A DNA stretch of 64,000 nt from Nocardia jejuensis NBRC 103114 (GCF_001613145.1 NZ_BDBU01000056.1:1-64000); one strand, 5' to 3'. Numbered from the stretch's first letter, positions 26,416 through 35,735 are shown. A program made the numbers and translations. The notes: generated from the letters alone by a model not told the origin.

Positions 26416-26448
26416 ACGCCCGCTCACCGATTCACGGTGAGCGGGCGT
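26416..26448. terminator. Strong hairpin terminator after the ABC exporter
   Basis: ACGCCCGCTCACCG (26416-26429) pairs perfectly with 26435-26448 around a 5-nt loop. It lies between the convergent drrB-like and SARP genes, and TCTC follows the stem. Confidence 0.75.
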
Positions 26449-26570
26449 TCTCGCGTGCGGGGGGCCTTCGCTGTCGCGGGGCGGGTGATCAACCGTGGCG
26501 CGCGACTCACCGATCGCGCACCGACGATCGATCATCGCGGCGCATCATCACTCGGCGCCGATGACCGGGA

Positions 26571-29500
26571 TCAGTCGTGGCCCGATATCTGCGCGAGCAG
26601 TGCCATGATTCGCTCGGCGGCCTTGCGGCGACCGCGCTGGGTACCGGATCGCAGAACGGCGTCCATCCGGTCGTCGCCGACGGTGGATCGGTGCAGGTCG
26701 ATGTGGAGGTCCATGCGCATGGACGGATAGTCCTGGCGGGCATGGGTTCTCGGGGCGAGTGCCAGCAGTTCCAGGGCCTGGTCGATGTCCTGGCCGGTGG
26801 CCAGGCGCTGGGAGGCGACGGCGCAGCCCACGGAACCGATCTGCGGGAGATCCCAGTACTGCATCAGGCGCGGCAGGGCGTGTTCGATCAGCTGGGCGAC
26901 CAGGACTTCGGCTTCGCTTGCGCGAGAATGCAAGACAAAGGCATCGATCACCGCGGAGACCAGGACGAGGTCGCCGGGACCGGGCGCGCCCATGGCGCGC
27001 GGCCAGTCCAAGAGGGTGAGCATCTGCCCGAAGCGGCGCAGGCCGCCGTCGATATCGCCTTCCGCGAGTTCGATTTCCGCGAGCGCGCCCACCACCATGG
27101 CGCGACGGGGGTTGGGCTCGGTCATCGAATAGTCGGCCGACGGAACGAGGCCGACGACCCCCATGTTCGGTTCCAGCTCCCGGCGCGCCTGCTCGAGTTC
27201 GCCGATGCCCGCCAGCGACAGGGCGAGATAGCTGCGCATCTCGATGCCCTCCTCGTAGGCGCGCAACCGGTTCATCAGGTCCGCGGCCCGCCGGTAGTAG
27301 CCGACCGACTCGGCGTATCGCGCGGACTGCCCGTACATGCCGCCGAGATGCTGGCAGACCATGGCGGTGCCCCAGGTGTCCTGTGCCGCACCGGATTCCA
27401 GCGCCCGGGCGGCATCGCGAATGGACCCGTGTACGTCACCCGCGTTCTCGCGCAGGTTGGCGCGCGCCAGGTAGGCCGTGACCCGGATGCTCTGATCCGC
27501 CGAGGCGACTCCGTCCGCCAGGGCCCGCGCCAGTCGCATCCCGTGGCCGCCGGCCTGTGTCGGAATGGTGGCCAGCTCACCGAGATATCGGAAGGTGGGG
27601 GTGAGCGGCACGCCGGAGGACAGCAATTGCCGGATCCGGAAACGCACGGCGGCCGCGCCGCGAAGCCCGCTACTCATGTACATCATGTGCAGACCCAGCA
27701 TCAGCTGACCGAACATCTGCAGGTCGGCCAGCTCGGGCTCCTGCGGCCCCAGCCAAACCGGCAGCGCCCCCAGCCGCGGAGCCCAGCTCAGGAACTCCAT
27801 GTGCGCGCCGCGCATCACCCACAGTCCGCCGAGCGTCGGGTAGACCGCGTTCACGGTGATCAGGTCGTCGTTGTCGAGGGCGTAGCGCAGGACCGCGAGC
27901 AGGTTGTCGACCTCGGCCGCTATGGAGAACACCACCTGCAGTTGCGCCTCGGTCGGGTACCGCCGCGCGACATCGATGACGAAAGCCCTGGCCCACAACG
28001 ACATCCGGCCCATCACCAGATCGGCCTCGCCGGTGAGCGCCAACTGCTCCTCACCGAATTCGCGCACCGTCTCCAGCATCCGGTAACGGGTGCTGTCGTC
28101 CTCGGCGGCGTCGTCGGCCAGCACCGTCAGCAGCGACTGGCCCACCAGCCCGTCGACAGCCGTTGCGGCATCCAGCATGTCGGGCCCGGCGACGACGGCC
28201 TCGGCCGCCTCCAAGGTGAATCCCGCCGGGAACCGGCACAATCGGCGCAGTGCGATGCGCTGCTGCTCATCGAGCAGATTCCAGCTCCAGTCGATGACCG
28301 CGTGCAGGGTGCGGTGCCGCTGCGGTGAACTCCGATCTCCGCTGCGCAACAGGGTGAATCGGCGATCCAGCCGCGATTCGATCTCCTCCACGCTCATGGT
28401 GCGCACCCGCGCCGCGGCGAGTTCGATGGCCAGTGGCAGTCCGTCGAGGGTGCGGCACAATCGCACCACCACCTCCTGGTCCAGCCGCACCGACGGCCGT
28501 ACCGCACGGGCGCGGGCGGCGAACAGATCGGTGGCGGGCGATCCCGCGCCGTCGATCGTCAACGGCGGCAACGGATAGACGACCTCCGCGGTGATCTCCA
28601 GGGGCGCGCGGCTCGTGGTGAGCACGGTGAGCTGATCGGTGAAGCCGACCAGGTCGGCCACCACCTCCGCGACGGCGTCGATGAGGTGCTCGCAGTTGTC
28701 CAGAATCAGCAGCATGGGCCGGGAGGACAGCGCGTCCCGCAATCGCAGACCGGGTGCGCGGGGGCCCGTGGGTCGCCAGGCATTGGTGTCGCGACTCATC
28801 TCGCTGACCCCCAGGGTCGCGGCGATCGCGGCCTCCACTTCGGCACGGGTAGCGGCAATGCCGTCCGGATCGGGTCGCACCGAGGCCAATTCGACCAGCG
28901 TCACCGACATCTCGTGTGCGACCCGCGCTCCCAATTCGTTGGCGACGCGGGTCTTTCCGGTTCCGCCGGGACCCAGAACGGTGGTGACCCGCGATGAGCG
29001 CAGCAGCGCCTCCAGCGCGTCGAGATCGGCCGCCCGGCCCAGCAGTGGGTTGGGCGCGACCCGCAAACCCACTGCGGCCGTGGCGATCTCGCCGGAGTCC
29101 GCATATCCCTCGGACGCGTGCTGAGCGGTCGATGCCATCCGCAACGAGTGCCCCGGAACGTACCCCGCGTGTGCGGCCGGAGCTCCCAGCCGGGAATCAT
29201 CCTCCGGGCGCTGCGACTCGTCCCGGCCGCGAGCCGACTCGTCGGTCCGCGCGAACCCATCCCTGCCCCCGGGCGCGACAATCGGATATCCGTCACCGGA
29301 AATGCCCTGGGCGGCAATATAATTCGAGGCCCGGCGACGCGCACTCTCGGCATCGGTCTCCGCGCCCCGGCGTGGGCCCGCCGACAGCGAATCCGAATCA
29401 TGATCAGCACCAGCCGACCGCGAATGGGAATTCCCGGACCGTGAATCCGCAACCTCGCCGGGCTCCGCCGACCACGATCGTGTCCCCGCCGACCGCGGAT

Positions 29501-30548
29501 CCTCGGCACCGTCCGACCCCGACCGGGCGCTCGCCGACCGCGACCCCGGGGATCGGCCCGGTTCGGCCGACCACGACTCCGCAGGACTGCCGGGTCCACC
29601 CGCCGACGAACCCGGCTCTCCCCGTCGATCGAACCGCGCCTTCACGGGCGCCCCCGGCAGCGGTTCACCGCGCAGTATCGCGGTGTTCAAAGCCACCATC
29701 GCGGGCCCCGGATCCGCACCGAGCTGTTCGACCAAGCGGGTACGCAGCGAAGCGAAGACATCCAGTGCCTCAGTGGTGCGGCCCGTGGCGGCGAGCAGGC
29801 GCATCAGCGTTCCGTGCGCCGGTTCGGCGAAGGGATCGGCGGCGACCGCGCGGCGAGCCAGCTCGATGGCTCCGCCGAAGTCTCCCACCGCTTCCCGCAC
29901 GGACAGTTCGAGAGTGTCGAGCGTGCGCCGCTGCTCGGCGGCGAGAGCGGACAATTCGTCCGCGACCGGTCCGGGCGGGAGGTCCGCGGCGGGTTCACCG
30001 CGCCACAGTTCCCGCGCGGCGCCCACGAGCGCCAGCGCGGTCGCCCCGTCCCCGGCCTCGTACGCCTGACGCGCCCGCCTCTCCCACTCCTGCGCGAGTG
30101 TCAGGTCGACCTGATCGGCGCGCAACAGCAACCGGTACCCCGCCGGGCCGATCTCGAGCACGCCGTCCGGCAGGGCGGACCTTAGTCGCGATACCTGGGT
30201 GTGCAGCGCGTTCATCGGCGCGCGCGGCGGATCCTCGCCCCAGACATCGTCGATCAACGCCTGGGCGCTTCGGCTGCGACCAGGGTGAATGGCCAGAGCC
30301 GACACCAGCAATCGCGCCCGCGTCCCGGGCACCGGAGTCAGCGCGGCGCGCGTGCGATCCGCGCCGGAGTGGGCGTCGGTGCCACCGCCGATGGCCGAGT
30401 TCGCATTCCCGGGCGCCGCGGTGACGGCACCCGCACGCGCCCCGGCGGTGCTCGAATCCGCCGGGAGGGCGCGACGCAGCGCCACCTCACCCAGCAGGGC
30501 GACGAGGATCGTGTCGCGCGTGGGCGCGAGCCGGGCGTCTCCGACCAT
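26571..30548 (-). CDS. Giant SARP/AfsR-type regulator (OmpR-HTH, BTAD, NB-ARC ATPase, TPR)
   Basis: The 1,325-residue regulator has a winged-helix DNA-binding domain (about 75-150, SAQALIDDVWGEDPPRAPMN), a BTAD domain to about 290 and a disordered Ser/Arg/Gly-rich linker (about 300-470). An NB-ARC-like ATPase follows, with Walker A GPGGTGKTR near 524 and LLILDNCEHL. Helical TPR-like repeats fill the last 450 residues. Such proteins activate secondary-metabolite or stress genes after ATP-dependent assembly. A second disordered insert of about 45 residues lies after the first beta strand. The ATG at 30548 is preceded by AGAGG; an in-frame ATG at 30575 is also possible. No biosynthetic cluster is adjacent. 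Confidence 0.87.
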   Translation of the reverse strand: MVGDARLAPTRDTILVALLGEVALRRALPADSSTAGARAGAVTAAPGNANSAIGGGTDAHSGADRTRAALTPVPGTRARLLVSALAIHPGRSRSAQALIDDVWGEDPPRAPMNALHTQVSRLRSALPDGVLEIGPAGYRLLLRADQVDLTLAQEWERRARQAYEAGDGATALALVGAARELWRGEPAADLPPGPVADELSALAAEQRRTLDTLELSVREAVGDFGGAIELARRAVAADPFAEPAHGTLMRLLAATGRTTEALDVFASLRTRLVEQLGADPGPAMVALNTAILRGEPLPGAPVKARFDRRGEPGSSAGGPGSPAESWSAEPGRSPGSRSASARSGSDGAEDPRSAGTRSWSAEPGEVADSRSGNSHSRSAGADHDSDSLSAGPRRGAETDAESARRRASNYIAAQGISGDGYPIVAPGGRDGFARTDESARGRDESQRPEDDSRLGAPAAHAGYVPGHSLRMASTAQHASEGYADSGEIATAAVGLRVAPNPLLGRAADLDALEALLRSSRVTTVLGPGGTGKTRVANELGARVAHEMSVTLVELASVRPDPDGIAATRAEVEAAIAATLGVSEMSRDTNAWRPTGPRAPGLRLRDALSSRPMLLILDNCEHLIDAVAEVVADLVGFTDQLTVLTTSRAPLEITAEVVYPLPPLTIDGAGSPATDLFAARARAVRPSVRLDQEVVVRLCRTLDGLPLAIELAAARVRTMSVEEIESRLDRRFTLLRSGDRSSPQRHRTLHAVIDWSWNLLDEQQRIALRRLCRFPAGFTLEAAEAVVAGPDMLDAATAVDGLVGQSLLTVLADDAAEDDSTRYRMLETVREFGEEQLALTGEADLVMGRMSLWARAFVIDVARRYPTEAQLQVVFSIAAEVDNLLAVLRYALDNDDLITVNAVYPTLGGLWVMRGAHMEFLSWAPRLGALPVWLGPQEPELADLQMFGQLMLGLHMMYMSSGLRGAAAVRFRIRQLLSSGVPLTPTFRYLGELATIPTQAGGHGMRLARALADGVASADQSIRVTAYLARANLRENAGDVHGSIRDAARALESGAAQDTWGTAMVCQHLGGMYGQSARYAESVGYYRRAADLMNRLRAYEEGIEMRSYLALSLAGIGELEQARRELEPNMGVVGLVPSADYSMTEPNPRRAMVVGALAEIELAEGDIDGGLRRFGQMLTLLDWPRAMGAPGPGDLVLVSAVIDAFVLHSRASEAEVLVAQLIEHALPRLMQYWDLPQIGSVGCAVASQRLATGQDIDQALELLALAPRTHARQDYPSMRMDLHIDLHRSTVGDDRMDAVLRSGTQRGRRKAAERIMALLAQISGHD

Positions 30549-30787
30549 GTCGGTACTGCCTCTGTGCGAATTCATTCCTCGCCAATCGTAGGTGAGCACC
30601 GGGGCGAATGCCCGATTCACGGTGGCGCTGTGCCCGACCCGGCCTACCCCATCCATCGACTCCTCCTCGAGACGTTTTCGGCGCCGCGAACACCACCGGA
30701 GCGGGGCGGCACGGCGTGTCCGGCGCGGGCCGCAACAGACCGACGCGATTCGCCCGATCCGCGGCGACGGTCGCTTACGCTCAGGCC

Positions 30788-31243
30788 ATGGCCGAATTCG
30801 ACATTCACCGGGAAACGGTCATCAAGGCCGACCTCGCCCGGCTCCAAGCCCTCATCGACGACTTCCACGAGTGGCCGAAGTGGTCGCCCTGGGAAGACAT
30901 CGACCCGGCCATGGAACGCACCTACAGCGGCGCCGACCGCGGCATCGGCGCCCGGTACGCCTGGAGCGGCAACCGCAAAGCCGGACGCGGCGATATGGAG
31001 ATCACCGCGATCACCGACGACGCCATCGGTCTCGAACTGCATTTCGAGAAGCCGTTCAAGGCCAGAAACCAGATCCGCTTCGAGTTCGCCCCACAGGGCG
31101 ACAGCACCGTCGTGACCTGGCGCATGACCGGTAGGCAAACCGGCCCGATGGCCCTGTTCGGCAAGCTCGTCCCGATGGACCGCCTGGTCGGACCGGACTT
31201 CGAGAAGGGCCTGGCGCGATTGAAGGCCGCCGCCGAATCCTGA
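30788..31243 (+). CDS. SRPBCC family protein
   Basis: The 151-residue protein begins MAEFDIHRETVIKADLARLQ and has the START-like pattern FHEWPKWSPWEDIDPAMER, a central beta sheet and a C-terminal helix (GPDFEKGLARLKAAAES). Members bind hydrophobic ligands, often polyketides or lipids. No catalytic residue stands out. menA starts 39 bp downstream, so the two may be co-transcribed. Confidence 0.85.
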   Translation: MAEFDIHRETVIKADLARLQALIDDFHEWPKWSPWEDIDPAMERTYSGADRGIGARYAWSGNRKAGRGDMEITAITDDAIGLELHFEKPFKARNQIRFEFAPQGDSTVVTWRMTGRQTGPMALFGKLVPMDRLVGPDFEKGLARLKAAAES

Positions 31244-31282
31244 GCGCGACCGCTCGGCGAGGTGCGCACTAGGCTGCGGAGC

Positions 31283-32152
31283 ATGGCTACAGCAGCACAG
31301 TGGATCGAGGGCGCTCGGCCGCGCACTCTGCCGAATGCGATCGCCCCGGTCCTGGCGGGGACCGGCGCCGCCGCCTCGATCGACGGGGCGGTGTGGTGGA
31401 AAGCGGTGCTGTGCCTGCTGCTTTCGCTGGCCCTGATCATCGGCGTGAACTTCGCCAACGACTACTCCGACGGCATTCGCGGCACCGATGACGAGCGCGT
31501 CGGCCCGCTGCGGCTGGTCGGTTCGAAGCTGGCCACACCCGCCGCCGTGCGCAACGCGGCCATCGGGTGCCTGACCGTGGGCGCGGCGATCGGCCTGGTA
31601 CTGGTCTTCACCAGCGCCTGGTGGCTGCTGCTGGTCGGCGCGGCCTGCCTGGCCGGCGCCTGGTTCTACACCGGCGGCCGGAACCCCTACGGCTACAGCG
31701 GTTTCGGCGAGATCGCGGTCTTCGTGTTCTTCGGCCTGGTGGCCGTGCTCGGCACCGAGTTCGTTCAGGCCGGACGGGTGGAGTGGGCCGGACTGGCCTG
31801 CGCGATCGCGGTCGGCTCGTTCTCCAGCGCGGTGCTGGTCACCAATAATCTGCGCGATATCCCGACCGATACCGAATCGGGCAAGACCACGCTGGCCGTG
31901 CGACTGGGCGACACCCGCAGCCGCACACTGCATCTGGTGCTGATCGCGGTGCCGTTCGTGGCGACGCTGGCACTGGTCGCCCGCACGCCCTTCGCGCTGG
32001 CCGGGTTGATCGCGCTGCCGCTGGCCTTCAAGGCCAACGAACCGGTGCGCACCGGCAAGAACGGGCCGGGACTGATTCCGGCGCTGGCCGGTACGGGCCT
32101 GGCGCTGCTGGTCTGGTCGATCGCCACGGGACTGGCGCTGGGGCTGGGCTGA
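31283..32152 (+). CDS. menA: 1,4-dihydroxy-2-naphthoate polyprenyltransferase
   Basis: The 289-residue UbiA-family membrane enzyme attaches the polyprenyl chain to dihydroxynaphthoate, giving demethylmenaquinone for MenG. The prenyl-diphosphate/Mg site NFANDYSDGIRGTDDER and the second Asp-rich site NNLRDIPTDTESGKTTLAVR are intact. About eight hydrophobic segments are present. ATG at 31283 is chosen because conserved AAQWIEGARPRTLPNAIAP follows at once. A strong hairpin follows the stop. Confidence 0.93.
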   Translation: MATAAQWIEGARPRTLPNAIAPVLAGTGAAASIDGAVWWKAVLCLLLSLALIIGVNFANDYSDGIRGTDDERVGPLRLVGSKLATPAAVRNAAIGCLTVGAAIGLVLVFTSAWWLLLVGAACLAGAWFYTGGRNPYGYSGFGEIAVFVFFGLVAVLGTEFVQAGRVEWAGLACAIAVGSFSSAVLVTNNLRDIPTDTESGKTTLAVRLGDTRSRTLHLVLIAVPFVATLALVARTPFALAGLIALPLAFKANEPVRTGKNGPGLIPALAGTGLALLVWSIATGLALGLG

Positions 32153-32158
32153 CGCCGG

Positions 32159-32183
32159 GGTGTGGGGGCAGTACCCCCACACC
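32159..32183. terminator. Hairpin terminator after menA
   Basis: GGTGTGGGGG (32159-32168) pairs perfectly with CCCCCACACC (32174-32183) around CAGTA. It lies between the convergent menA and holin-like genes. Confidence 0.72.
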
Positions 32184-32232
32184 GTCCGGACCGGCCCTCG
32201 GCGGCGGCGGACCGCTCGCCGGTGGCGACAGC

Positions 32233-32619
32233 TCAGTCCTCGTCGGGGACCAGGACGCCCAGCACCCAGTTCACCAGCGTGATGATGATGGCGCCCCAGA
32301 CCGCGGCCCAGAAACCGTTCACATGCAGCTGGTAGTCGGTGTGCTCGGTGATCTTCGAGGTCAGCCACAGCATGAGCGCGTTGATCACCAGCAGGAACAG
32401 ACCCAGCGTCAGCACCACCAGTGGCAGCGACAACAGCTTCACCAGGGGCTTCACCAGCGCGTTCACGATCGTGAAGATCACGGTGATCACCGCGATCACG
32501 ATGAGCTTGTCGGTGGTGGTGGCGGGTTCGTCGGGACCGTGGATGCTGATTCCACCGACCCACACGGACGCGAGCCAGATGGCCACACCGTTGATCAGAA
32601 GACGTAGCAGGAGCGTCAT
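32233..32619 (-). CDS. Four-helix membrane protein of the phage-holin-4-like family (PF04020 type)
   Basis: The 128-residue protein has four predicted membrane helices, including LIVIAVITVIFTIVNALVKP and LPLVVLTLGLFLLVINALML, and the typical GFWAAVWGAIIITLVNWVLG near the end. This is the small actinobacterial membrane family grouped with phage holin superfamily IV. It is a normal chromosomal gene here with no phage genes nearby. Function unknown. Confidence 0.82.
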   Translation of the reverse strand: MTLLLRLLINGVAIWLASVWVGGISIHGPDEPATTTDKLIVIAVITVIFTIVNALVKPLVKLLSLPLVVLTLGLFLLVINALMLWLTSKITEHTDYQLHVNGFWAAVWGAIIITLVNWVLGVLVPDED

Positions 32620-32698
32620 GGCTAGATCGTAGATCCAGATCACCCTCGAGGGCGTCCATCACGCGCTCGGCCACCGCGCCCCTCCCCCGGCCCGGCCG

Positions 32699-33286
32699 TC
32701 AGGCCGCGCGATCGAGGTATTTCCCGACGGCGTCACGCAGTTCCCGCTCCGCCGCGTCGTCCCCGATCAGGCCGCGCGTGACCTGGTTCGGTGCGCGCAG
32801 AACACCGAGGAGCACGTGCCCGGCCTCGATCCGTTTGTCACCGCGGGTGATCGCCTCGCGCAGGGACAGTTCGAGCACCTTCTTCGCGTCTCGGGTGAAC
32901 GGAATGTGCCCGAAATTCATGCCTTTCGTGCTCCGGAACCGTCCCCGCCGGGGTTCATCGGCGGGCAGCGCGCGTTCGAGCGCATCCTGCCCGAAGGTGG
33001 CCTCCAGACTCTCGCGCACGGCCTCGAGGTCGATGCCGATGGAACGCAGTGCGGCAGCGTCCTCTTCGCCGAGGGGGTCGCCGATTCGGTTGTCGCTCAG
33101 GGCGTCCCGGACTCGGTTCGCGGTCAGTCCGTGGTCGGCGAGTACCCGGACCAGTCCGGCGTCGGGGCAGCCGAGCAGCCCCAGCAGCACGTGTTCGACG
33201 TCGATGGCGGGGGCGCGGAGTTCGCGCGCCTCCTCCTGGGTCATCACGACGGCGACCTTGGCCGCTTTGTCGAATCGCTCCATCAT
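32699..33286 (-). CDS. Clp N-terminal domain protein without an ATPase
   Basis: The 195-residue protein consists of two Clp-N repeats. The first is near 1-75 (AIDVEHVLLGLLGCPDAGLV) and the second near 115-195 (FTRDAKKVLELSLREAITRG, then RIEAGHVLLGVLRAPNQ). No AAA+ module follows, so it cannot unfold proteins itself. It may bind substrates or adaptors for ClpC-type chaperones. Its ATG shares a base with the stop of the HTH gene upstream (TGATG), implying coupled translation. Confidence 0.88.
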   Translation of the reverse strand: MMERFDKAAKVAVVMTQEEARELRAPAIDVEHVLLGLLGCPDAGLVRVLADHGLTANRVRDALSDNRIGDPLGEEDAAALRSIGIDLEAVRESLEATFGQDALERALPADEPRRGRFRSTKGMNFGHIPFTRDAKKVLELSLREAITRGDKRIEAGHVLLGVLRAPNQVTRGLIGDDAAERELRDAVGKYLDRAA

Positions 33287-33507
33287 CAGCGGATACCGCC
33301 CTTCCGGTTGTACTTCTGGTGGACCGCCTGCCTGCTGACCTCGAGCGATTCCGCGATGGCCTGCCAGGACCAGCCCTGTTTGCGGGCATTGGCGACCTGG
33401 ATCGCCTCGAGTCGCTCGAGCAACCGGCGCAGTGCGAGCACCGCGCGGAGCCCGACCCGGGGGTCGGGGCTGCCGGCGGCGGCCGCCAGAGTCGTTGCTT
33501 CACTCAT
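33286..33507 (-). CDS. Small HTH regulator coupled to the Clp-N protein
   Basis: The 73-residue protein has a long helix (LRAVLALRRLLERLEAIQVA) followed by a helix-turn-helix, WSWQAIAESLEVSRQAVHQ, then a basic tail. It always lies next to Clp-N genes in many actinobacteria, to my knowledge. The ATG at 33507 has no Shine-Dalgarno sequence, and the predicted -10 lies 7 bp upstream, so the message may be leaderless. Two palindromes in the promoter suggest autorepression by this protein. Confidence 0.85.
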   Translation of the reverse strand: MSEATTLAAAAGSPDPRVGLRAVLALRRLLERLEAIQVANARKQGWSWQAIAESLEVSRQAVHQKYNRKGGIR

Positions 33508-33511
33508 GAGC

Positions 33512-33554
33512 GTCAATTTACGTTGACATTCGACGCTCGTCAACAAAAATTGAC
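33512..33554 (-). promoter_or_regulatory. Promoter with two GTCAA-N6-TTGAC palindromes
   Basis: Read on the minus strand, -35 TTGACG (33543-33538), a 17-bp spacer and -10 TAAATT (33520-33515) precede the ATG at 33507 by 7 bp. Two identical-pattern palindromes, GTCAA-N6-TTGAC, occupy 33512-33527 and 33539-33554. One covers the -10 and the other the -35. Their starts are 27 bp apart. A regulator bound at both would exclude RNA polymerase. Confidence 0.8.
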
Positions 33555-33726
33555 ACGCCCCGGCCCCGGTTCGCCGCGGGTGAAATTCCACCAAACGGCA
33601 TACCGATCGGTACGCAATTGCGCGCACCCGCCCCAACTGGACGCCTGATTTGTTGTTGTTTCAAACTATTGAGGCAATCCGGGATACCGCATGCCCCGGC
33701 GAGAGAAGTAAGGTCACCCAGCACAG

Positions 33727-34581
33727 ATGAGTGGAGTCCCCACGTTCGGCGAATACATCCGCGAACGCCGCACCACCGCCAACCTGACTCGGCCCCAACT
33801 GGCCTGGCTCGCCAATCTCTCCGTCGCCTACCTGACGAAGATCGAGAGCGGGGCGAACCCCTCGCGCCGGGTCATCGAATCCCTCAGCACCGCACTCGCA
33901 TTGCAGGCGGCGGAGTTCGAGTACGCGCTCATCCTCGCCGAGGGACCGCTCCCGCGCATCGAGGCGGATCATCCCGCCCCCGCCGACCTCGAGTATCTCG
34001 AGCTGCTCAACCCCAAGATCGCGGCCTTCGTGTCCGGAACCATGGACATCATCGCGGTCAATGCCGCACACCGGGAGGCGTTCCCACAGCTGGACCCGGG
34101 CTGCAACTACATCGAGTGGCTGATGCTCAACCCGGTGTCGCGGACCGTGCTGGTCGACTGGCAGGGCGAGACACGGCAGTCCATCACCTTCTTCCGATTG
34201 CTCGTCGCGCGCTACGGCTTCGACGAACGCGTGCGGGAAATCGTCGAGAACTGCCGGGCGAACCCGGAATTCGGGCTGCTGTGGCGCGGGGACTCGGTGA
34301 CCGACGAGCGCCCGGACCGCACGAAGCTGGTGCGCGACCCGAAGACCCTGGCCATCACGGAGTTGCGGATCACCATGTGGCGCACCTCCTCGAGCCTGCG
34401 GTCGTGGATGCTCGCGCTCGGCACGAGCGTCGATCAACCAACGGCGGTCACTCGTCCAGTTGCCCGCGAGAGACCGATTTCGTCAAGGCCCATTAACACT
34501 TTTTCGAGCGTGTCCAACCGGACCCCGAGCACGGAAGTGCTTGCTTCGGAACAGAAGTCGACACCGACACCGCCGATTTAG
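33727..34581 (+). CDS. XRE family regulator with a MmyB-like ligand domain
   Basis: The 284-residue protein has an N-terminal lambda-type HTH (FGEYIRERRTTANLTRPQLA, then WLANLSVAYLTKIESG). A MmyB-like ligand domain follows, with CNYIEWLMLNPVSRTVLVDW and ARYGFDERVREIVE. This family is thought to bind fatty acids or similar ligands. The last 45 residues are Ser/Thr/Pro-rich and probably disordered, longer than usual. No Shine-Dalgarno of good spacing was seen before the ATG. Target unknown. Confidence 0.88.
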   Translation: MSGVPTFGEYIRERRTTANLTRPQLAWLANLSVAYLTKIESGANPSRRVIESLSTALALQAAEFEYALILAEGPLPRIEADHPAPADLEYLELLNPKIAAFVSGTMDIIAVNAAHREAFPQLDPGCNYIEWLMLNPVSRTVLVDWQGETRQSITFFRLLVARYGFDERVREIVENCRANPEFGLLWRGDSVTDERPDRTKLVRDPKTLAITELRITMWRTSSSLRSWMLALGTSVDQPTAVTRPVARERPISSRPINTFSSVSNRTPSTEVLASEQKSTPTPPI

Positions 34582-34649
34582 CAAACGGACAGCAAACTAG
34601 ACGATGGGTGAACAACGGTTCTCACCCGACCCGTCGTGCCTGGGGAAAA

Positions 34650-35735
34650 CTAGCCGGACCAAGTACCGGTAGCGATGAATTCCTCGATGACCGCGGTGGG
34701 CTCGTCCAAGCTCAGCCCCTGACCGGCAACCCACTCGTCGTTGAAATAGGTTCCGGCATAACGGTCTCCGCCGTCGCACAGCAGGGTGACCACACTGCCC
34801 GTGCGCCCCTCCGCGAGCATGTCCGCGATCAGGGCAAAAGCACCCCACAGGTTGGTGCCCGTGGATCCGCCCACCCGCTTGCCGAGCGCCAGGCTCGCAT
34901 GACGGGCCGCGGCCACCGAGGCCGCGTCCGGCACCTCGATCATGGCGTCCACGACCTGACCGATGAACGAGGGTTCCACGCGCGGACGGCCGATGCCCTC
35001 GATGCGCGAGGGCAATCCCGTCCGGTAGCCGACATCGGCCAGCTCGTAGCCGCCGTAGAAGGCCGAATTCTCCGGGTCCACCACGGCCAGCCTGGTCTCG
35101 TGCCGTCGATACCGGATGTACCGGCCGATCGTCGCACTCGTGCCGCCCGTGCCCGCGCCCACCACGATCCACTCCGGAATCGGGTGCGACTCGAGCCTCA
35201 GCTGCTCGAAGATGGATTCGGCGATGTTGTTGTTGCCACGCCAGTCGGTCGCGCGTTCGGCGTTGGTGAACTGGTCCATGTAGTGCCCACCCGACTCGGC
35301 CGCCAGCCGGGCCGCCTCGGTGTACATCTCGGACGGGTTCTGGACCAGATGACATCGACCGCCCTGAGCCTCGATCAGCGCGATCTTCTCCGGTGAGGTC
35401 TTGGCGGGCATCACGGCGACGAAATCCAGGCCCAGCAACTTCGCGAAGTACGCCTCGCTGACCGCGGTCGAGCCCGAGGACGCCTCGACCACCGTGGTGC
35501 CCTCGCGGACCCAGCCGTTGCAGATCGCGTACAGGAACAGCGACCTGGCCAGACGATGCTTGAGACTGCCGGTGATGTGGGTGGATTCATCCTTCAGATA
35601 CAGCTGCACACTCCACTCCGCGGGCAGCGGGAAGCGCAGCAGATGGGTGTCCGCGCTGCGCTGGGTGTCGGCATCGATCAGCCGCACGGCATTGTCGACC
35701 CACTCGCGTGGTGCGGAGCGCACACAGCGCTTCAC
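34650..35735 (-). CDS. PLP-dependent cysteine synthase family enzyme, CysK2/Rv3684-like
   Basis: The 361-residue fold-type II PLP enzyme has the Schiff-base lysine at residue 59 (THITGSLKHRLA), the substrate loop VEASSGSTAVSEAYF and the phosphate cup VVGAGTGGTSATIGRY. The extended N terminus (VRLIDADTQRSADTHLLRF) and the late TLLCDGGDRYAGTYFNDEW match mycobacterial CysK2 or Rv3684 rather than CysK1 or CysM. It probably makes cysteine or S-sulfocysteine from O-phosphoserine or O-acetylserine; the donor is uncertain. The GTG start overlaps the DUF4229 stop (GTGA). Confidence 0.85.
   Translation of the reverse strand: MKRCVRSAPREWVDNAVRLIDADTQRSADTHLLRFPLPAEWSVQLYLKDESTHITGSLKHRLARSLFLYAICNGWVREGTTVVEASSGSTAVSEAYFAKLLGLDFVAVMPAKTSPEKIALIEAQGGRCHLVQNPSEMYTEAARLAAESGGHYMDQFTNAERATDWRGNNNIAESIFEQLRLESHPIPEWIVVGAGTGGTSATIGRYIRYRRHETRLAVVDPENSAFYGGYELADVGYRTGLPSRIEGIGRPRVEPSFIGQVVDAMIEVPDAASVAAARHASLALGKRVGGSTGTNLWGAFALIADMLAEGRTGSVVTLLCDGGDRYAGTYFNDEWVAGQGLSLDEPTAVIEEFIATGTWSG

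Noticed and set aside
28686..28997. Forward frames within the SARP gene
   Set aside because: Antisense shadows; the SARP reading frame carries all domain motifs.
32233..32619. Prophage holin as evidence for a phage
   Set aside because: The family is a normal actinobacterial chromosomal membrane protein, and no phage structural or lysis genes are near.
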